Positions 16,258 to 20,688 of a stretch of 20,688 nucleotides of DNA are shown in pieces (positions within the stretch are counted from its first letter, which is position 1; each line of letters starts with the position of its first letter). Origin of the DNA: Chara braunii (taxonomy: Eukaryota > Streptophyta > Charophyceae > Charales > Characeae); the NCBI GenBank assembly GCA_003427395.1, contig BFEA01000116.1, positions 1,949,616 to 1,970,303 on the forward strand, given 5' to 3'. Both the position numbers and the translations under genes were made by a program. The notes under the pieces were generated by a model that worked only from the letters and a program-made list of their open reading frames with translations, was not told the origin of the DNA and searched no databases.

Positions 16258-16428
16258 CATGATGCGGCAGTGTCTGTAATCCTTACCATACACCCTCCCC
16301 CAAGGGATTAGTGTGTACGGCCGTGCGTTGGTCGATTCCCACCTGTGCCCACGCGTGGGCTGCAGGGTTTTGAACCCACAACCTCAAACAACAATGTGCC
16401 AACCGGTGCTCTACCCACTGAGCTTTTA
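16258..16428 (-). mobile_element. tRNA-derived SINE (family b), copy 2
   Basis: Minus-strand AGCTCAGTGGGTAGAGCACC and GGGTTCAAAACCC (16365-16377) are A- and B-box regions. Its body matches copy 1 in order, and copy 1 follows it in the same direction, so the pair forms a tandem dimer. The plus-strand frame GFEPTTSNNNVPTGALPTEL across it is a well-known type of spurious SINE translation. Confidence 0.82.
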
Positions 16429-16550
16429 TGTGTCCCTTCTTGCCTTTCCTCCATGGGTCCCAATCTTTCCCCTCTCTTCTCTCCTCGTCTCTGCTTTGAG
16501 AATTTACTGTTCCGGATTTCTTTCTCTTTTCTTTCTTTTTCTTTTTTCAC

Positions 16551-16742
16551 ACCGCCACTACCTTTCACAAGCCAACTTGAAACGCAAAACTGCCATACAC
16601 CACATTCTTTGGAGGCCGGGTGCCGCTGGACCAAAATGGCTGGCGGCGCCAGTCAAAGAGCAAAAAAAGTCGTGCTGGTGCTTCAGCAAAGCTTGGCGCA
16701 CAATTCGTTTCCGCCTAAGAGGCTCGCAGGTAGTGGAGGTTT
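16551..16742. mobile_element. Relic of TTAA MITE family (longer subfamily)
   Basis: Ends ACCGCCACTACCTTTC and GCAGGTAGTGGAGGT resemble those of the 9229-9446 element. The interior CCAAAATGGCTGGCGGCGCC and AGTCAAAGAGCAAAAA matches its GCAAAATGGTTGGCAGCTCC. The TTAA sites have decayed. Confidence 0.5.
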
Positions 16743-16898
16743 ACGACCATTTCTTGATTTTGGTCATAAATTTGGAGAATTTGCTTCTACACGTAAAACT
16801 TTGAAAACAAAAACGAAACAAAAAAAGACAAACTGTGCATGCCATCCGTGCAGAGTGACCAGGTCAATTTTCTCTGTGGTGTTCCAATAAAAATTTAA

Positions 16899-17070
16899 TC
16901 CAGCAGTACTTGGAGGCTTCCATTGGCCGAAGTGGATTCCCCCTTGCACGCCAAAGAAAAATGAACCAGCCTGATTTCTGTTTTGGCTGGTGCCCCCAGC
17001 CATTCCGAAAGTTGCGGCACATGCATGGCTGTGCTGCAGAAAAATGACTGGAAAAAAGTAGGTTTCCTCT
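16899..17070 (-). mobile_element. Relic of TTAA MITE family, inverted
   Basis: TTAA at 16895-16898 precedes TCCAGCAGTACTTGG. On the minus strand the interior reads GCCGCAACTTTCGGAATGGC and CAGCCAAAACAG, like 9229-9446. The right end is degraded (near GTAGGTTTCC), so its limit is approximate. Confidence 0.5.
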
Positions 17071-17109
17071 AAGGGGTCAAAAGATTGTGAAAAAATTGTG
17101 GTCATTGGA

Positions 17110-17221
17110 CTACCATTTTCACCCCAATAGAATGCCCCGTCAAGATAGCTGTATTTGGGGAAACTTTCAGTATAGGTACAGCGATAATTACCAGGCGTTC
17201 TATTCGGGTGTAAGAAGGTAG
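17110..17221. mobile_element. Inverted-repeat element, 112 bp
   Basis: CTACCATTTTCACCCCAATA on the left pairs imperfectly with CTACCTTCTTACACCCGAAT on the minus strand at the right. The interior resembles the element at 9522-9691 when inverted (GGGGCATTCTATTGGGGTGA against GGGCGTTCTATTTCGGTGAA). No target duplication was fixed. Confidence 0.65.
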
Positions 17222-17551
17222 GGTGCTGTTTTCACACCATGGCATCGTTTTCCAAATGTGAGGATGAATCAGGGCAGTGCCACGCACAGCCATGCTTATG
17301 TTCACACATTTCGCCAGGAATGACAATTTTTATGGCCACACTTGGCTAGGAACGACCATGAATTTGGCTGTATTCCTGGCCATATTTCGTTAGGAATGGC
17401 CGTAATCATGCCCACATTCATTGTTATCCTGGCCACCTTAGGCCACACTTACTGTTTCTTTGTCACAAATGACCACGGATGAAGGCAGATGCACTCACTC
17501 ACGATAGGTTTTTTTTTTTTTGGCTTAAGAGTTGCAGTCCCTTAAGAGAAG

Positions 17552-17552
<1 letters not shown>
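17222..17552. repeat. Spacer with imperfect CAGGAATGGCC repeats
   Basis: Between about 17305 and 17440 the motif CAGGAATG or TAGGAATGGCC with a nearby GGCCAC or GGCCAT recurs four or five times at irregular intervals. No gene seen. Confidence 0.45.
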
Positions 17553-17627
<75 letters not shown>

Positions 17628-17648
17628 GAGAGACAGAGACAGACAGAC

Positions 17649-17698
<50 letters not shown>
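17553..17698. repeat. (GA)n(GACA)n(GA)n compound microsatellite
   Basis: About 145 bp: GA dinucleotides, a GACA block at roughly 17627-17662, then GA again. Complete purine bias apart from the C of GACA. Glu-Arg and Ser-Leu frames here are by-products. Confidence 0.97.
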
Positions 17699-18480
17699 CG
17701 CTTACAGTGAATCCTGTGAGCAAGAATCTCAGAGGAGCAGGCTGAAGAATGGCATGAAATGTGCAGTCCCTTGCACCCTGGCTGCCACACTGAAGTCAAT
17801 CACAGCCCAGATAAGCAAAGAAGGGAAGGAGGGAAGAAGCACATCTATTCAACAAAGGCAAAATGCAACGAATTGAAATGAGAAGCGGTAAAACCGTAAA
17901 AGTCCATTTGAGAATGGGAAGTGAGAAGAAGTGGATGAGTAACTACAGCTGTATCGACAGTACCAGTCCATTCATACATGGATGCAAAAAAAGAGACATA
18001 GTCAAACACAAATCAGCGGGAGATGAACAAAAGACAGAAAAAGAATCACATCCATGAGCAAAGCCAAGTTCAAGTTTTGAAAAACGCAAAAGCGAAGCTT
18101 CAAGAGACGAGGCCATCGCTGAACTTTAGCAGAATATACGGAAAAACAGCTCGGCAATCCCTGAAGTGGCTGCCATGCCGCAACACTTTTCTACCAGTCC
18201 GGCACCCGGTGTCTTCAGCGGGACTTAGACAAGGACAAATGACACATCAATCCAAAGTCCTGCAAAACTATTAGGGGGGTTCTGCTGTGTTCGGAATGGC
18301 TTTGTGCCTGTGTATTGTCTGGTGAAACAGAGGCAGTCATCGAAGCGACTCCCTGGCTGGCTCTGATGCTGGCTCGAACCTAGAGTTTGTTAGAGTTCTA
18401 CTTGTGCTGTGACCAGGTGATGATCTGCTTTGTGAACTGCCTTATTGTTGCCACTCCACTGCCTGGCCACACACATTCGA
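17699..18480. other. Unassigned stretch
   Basis: Two adjoining short plus-strand frames (17863-18057 and 18023-18274) overlap in different frames and are Lys/Ser-rich. No motif, splice structure or homology can be argued from the sequence. This is the most unique-looking DNA in the window, but I would not call a gene. Confidence 0.4.
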
Positions 18481-18708
18481 TAGCCTTGTCTTTCCCTTCT
18501 GCTTGCCGGTTTGCCTTATGTCACCTTGCTGCTCTGCTGCTTTGCCTACTGTGCTTGCCTTGCCTTCCTCATCTCCTGGTCTTGTTATTATCCCGCTCGC
18601 TCACCTGCCTTGTTGCCTTGCTGTTTGCCCGGCTCCTTGCTTTGCCCGTCCTCTCACCCTGTGCTTTACTGTTGCCCCTATTTCACTGTTTGCTTCACGG
18701 AGCCTTCA

Positions 18709-18710
<2 letters not shown>
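18481..18710. repeat. Pyrimidine-rich (TTGCC)-like tract
   Basis: CTTGCCTTGCC-type units recur irregularly up to the poly(T). The 118-codon Leu-rich frame across it reflects composition. Confidence 0.5.
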
Positions 18711-18742
<32 letters not shown>

Positions 18743-18812
18743 AGAAAGACAAGGCTCCAATCTATTTGTGGGGAGCAGCACGTGCTGGGAACTGGGCCCA
18801 GCGTCGCATATG
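18711..18812 (-). repeat. C-repeat copy 7, with poly(T), core only
   Basis: 31 T (18711-18741), then GAGAAAGACAAGG and the core CTCCAATCTATTTGTGGGGA. The terminal hairpin GCTGGGAACTGGGCCCAGC is perfectly paired (6 bp). The GATAAGAGC hairpin is absent, as in copy 1. Confidence 0.8.
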
Positions 18813-19373
18813 GAAATTTACATAGAATTTTGAAAGTTTGAGATACAGGGGCCATTACCCGGCTTTGGCTAAGAAAATTTTGAACGACTTAGAAAATTAC
18901 TACGACAAACTTCAGAAAAAAGGTCTGGCCACAACAAAACACGCCACCCCAGAGGTTCTACAAATGCTCAAAACCCTGTAGATCCCTAGCAACCCTTCTA
19001 AAACTCTCCAGCACTATCTTACTCCCTGCCAGGCCCTTCCAGGCCTCACACTCCCACCCTGCTGGGTTACAGGGCAACACGACTCACCCCAGCTCTGACC
19101 AGCGTCGTCCCAGCAGCAACCCTTGGTTGTCCCTTGGAATGCCCACCCCAAAGCATCCCCAGATCTCTCTACCAGGCCTCACACTCCTGCATCAGCAGGG
19201 TACAGAGCAACACCCCAGCACCGGCCAGCGTCGTTCTGGCATCGAACAGCCACAGATCACTTGAGTATATCAGCAATGGAGCCATCTAAGACGGGTTGCT
19301 AGGAGTCCCCAGAATCCTAAATCATTCTTAAGCTCCCCCTTGGCAACCATGAACAACCAACCAAACCTTGGAT
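18813..19373 (-). repeat. Dispersed-repeat body, part 1
   Basis: Homologous to 4541-5150 near its start (GAGATACAGGGGCCATTACC). It then holds two clear units of the module CAGGCCTCACACTCC ... GTTACAGGGCAACACGAC ... CCAGCGTCGT (about 19026-19115 and 19155-19245). Confidence 0.65.
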
Positions 19374-19779
19374 CTTTTTTTCATATTGAAAATGAGAAAT
19401 TTATGGAAAGATCCTTAAGATACCGGGGCCCTTGCCTGGCTTTGGCTACGATAGACAACTAGTAATGTACACAAGAACACTAAAAATCTGTGTCCCCCAA
19501 GGCTTGGATCAAAGAAGCATTCTGAACGAAAGACCATCTGCCTGGGGCTTTTCAGCAGCCCCAACCCACCTGCCTCACCCCTGTATCCCAATGCCCAATC
19601 TCTACCCGGCCTCATGCCCCCAACTGCTAGGTCACAGAGTCGCGTGACCCACCCCAGAAACCCCCCACCTGCTAGGCCACAGGGGCAAAGCGACCCACCC
19701 CGGCTCCGGCCAGCATCGACTAGGCACCAGCTCACCAAAAGACAGTAGTGTGCCTTCCACCCTCGACAACTCCCCATAT
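19374..19779 (-). repeat. Dispersed repeat, copy B (partner at 5151-5537)
   Basis: Similarity to copy A ends abruptly at about 19779, after CTCGACAACTCCCCA, whereas copy A continues. If the poly(T) at 18711 marks the tail, this abrupt end is what 5' truncation of a retroelement on the minus strand would look like. Its minus-strand frame has 120 codons. Confidence 0.82.
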
Positions 19780-19797
19780 TTACATCTTCGACTCACA

Positions 19798-20255
19798 CGG
19801 GTCCTACCGGACCCGACTTAGGGCCGGAGGGACACACCAGGGCCTAAAGGCCCGACCTTTGGGGTTTACAGGCCCTAAAGACCTGATTTTGGACTATCAC
19901 CCATCGGGTAGGCCCAAACGACACTTCGTTTGGGCAAACGACACTTCGTTTGGGCCTGGCGGCGCTCTTGAAGCTGCCGCCCGCCGATTGAGGCTGAACC
20001 GTCCATCTGGACGGTTCAGGGTCTGGCCTGGCCTCGCAGCATTGAGGCCAGACCATTGCCCACCGGTATAAGTACCGGTATCCGCCTCAGTAGTGGGATC
20101 GGCCTACCGGAACTCTACCGGCACGGCATGGTCAGTGCTAGTGCACTGTTTGATGCGCTAAACTTAGCGCACGGGCTGAAGCAGGAGCGCAGCATAGCGC
20201 AGCAGCGAGCGGAGCAGCAGCGGGCGACTGAGCTTGCACGGCGGTTATTACCGCC
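19798..20255. repeat. Array of hairpins with 4-nt loops
   Basis: Perfect inverted repeats with a 4-nt loop lie at 19798-19815 (7 bp, TACC), 19912-19935 (10 bp, CACT), 19936-19951 (6 bp, CACT), 19994-20019 (11 bp, ATCT), 20062-20079 (7 bp, TAAG), 20133-20148 (6 bp, TAGT), 20154-20171 (7 bp, AACT) and 20240-20255 (6 bp, TATT). A 5-bp one at 19840-19853 has loop TAAA. The stems differ from each other. A longer-loop hairpin joins 20020-20029 and 20045-20054. AAACGACACTTCGTTTGGGC is directly repeated at 19916-19935 and 19936-19955. No product is encoded. Confidence 0.88.
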
Positions 20256-20310
20256 TGAGGTATCGGGAGCTTGGAGGGTCTCTCCTCCTCTCCCTCGCCA
20301 GTCCCCTCTC

Positions 20311-20404
20311 TCTCTCTCTCTCCTCTTCCTCCTTCTTCTTCTTCTGCTTCTTCTTCTTCTTCTTCTTCTTCTTCTTCTTCTTCTTCTTCTTCTTCTTCTT
20401 CTTC
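20311..20404. repeat. (CT)n then (CTT)n microsatellite
   Basis: A short CT run is followed by about 24 CTT triplets with one CTG interruption. Polyleucine, polyserine and polyphenylalanine frames here are by-products. Confidence 0.97.
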
Positions 20405-20405
20405 A

Positions 20406-20555
20406 GATTGGAGACTATCCAGTTGGACAGAGATCAGAGTTGGATTTCGGTGATACGAGACTGTGGTACTTACCTGATTGGAGACTATCCAGTTGGACAG
20501 AGATCAGAGTTGGATTTCGGTGATACGAGACTGTGGTACTTACCTGATTGGAGAC
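20406..20555. repeat. 70-bp tandem repeat, two full copies
   Basis: 20406-20475 and 20476-20545 appear identical, and a third copy begins at 20546 (GATTGGAGAC) before diverging. The unit ends GTGGTACTTACCT. Identity means recent duplication or an assembly duplication. Confidence 0.93.
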
Positions 20556-20688
20556 TTGGAGATTGTTGAGGTTGATACTCGGCTGCATCACAGTTGGACA
20601 CCGGTTACATCTGGACTCTGTCATCTCCGACATTGGTGACCTTTGGTCCTCGACATTTTGATCTTGTTATATGACATTCTGGACTACC
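20556..20688. other. Unassigned window end
   Basis: No feature recognised before the sequence stops. Confidence 0.5.

Noticed and set aside
16313-16890. 163- and 181-codon plus-strand frames
   Set aside because: The first part is antisense SINE translation (GFEPTTSN...), the rest lies in a T/C tract and a MITE relic.
17479-17876. Glu-Arg repeat protein-like frames, also 1098-1289 and 3522-3779
   Set aside because: Direct translations of GA/CT microsatellites, open in both strands.
18387-18743. 118-codon Leu-rich frame resembling a membrane protein
   Set aside because: It lies in a TTGCC-like pyrimidine tract and runs into poly(T); the hydrophobicity follows from base composition.

Overview
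This window looks like nuclear DNA from a large, repeat-rich eukaryotic genome. It has long microsatellites on both strands, poly(T) tracts, tRNA-derived SINE relics, small inverted-repeat DNA transposons with target-site duplications, a hammerhead ribozyme core of the kind carried by Penelope-like elements and retrozymes, and no bacterial-style gene layout. I cannot name the organism; a streptophyte alga or an invertebrate would both fit. I found no credible protein-coding gene or exon. The longest open frames lie in simple repeats, minisatellites or repeat bodies, and none matches a protein family I recognise.

Layout. 1-3560: short tandem repeats, hairpins and unassigned DNA. 3670-3834: a 165-bp foldback MITE flanked by TTA. 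4476-5640: a repeat body with four ambiguous bases, homologous to 18711-19779. 5640-8290: unassigned DNA, C-rich, then AT-rich, then GC-rich. 8288-10156: five members of a TTAA-flanked MITE family, three of them joined head to tail and sharing TTAA sites, with a different inverted-repeat element at 9522-9691. 10275-10824: two copies of a 120-bp TIR element. 10857-13456: four copies of a small hairpin repeat (called the C-repeat here) and a purine-rich minisatellite. 13449-15283: paired dispersed repeats, a minisatellite, a tRNA-derived SINE relic, a four-copy higher-order tandem repeat and another C-repeat copy. 15315-15617: a long inverted repeat next to a minus-strand hammerhead core. 15677-15973: a duplicated SINE segment split by an exact Nextera mate-pair junction adapter, which is an assembly artefact. 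16070-16428: two tandem tRNA-derived SINEs. 16551-17221: relic MITEs. 17553-17698: a long GA/GACA microsatellite. 19798-20255: an unusual array of hairpins with 4-nt loops. 20311-20555: a CTT microsatellite and a perfect 70-bp tandem duplication.

Nothing here works together as a pathway. The window is a record of mobile-element insertion and tandem expansion. The points most worth following are the hammerhead with its inverted repeat, the C-repeat whose stem changes but stays paired around a constant loop, the TTAA elements sharing target sites, the tetraloop-hairpin array, and the sequencing adapter, which shows that part of the assembly is wrong.
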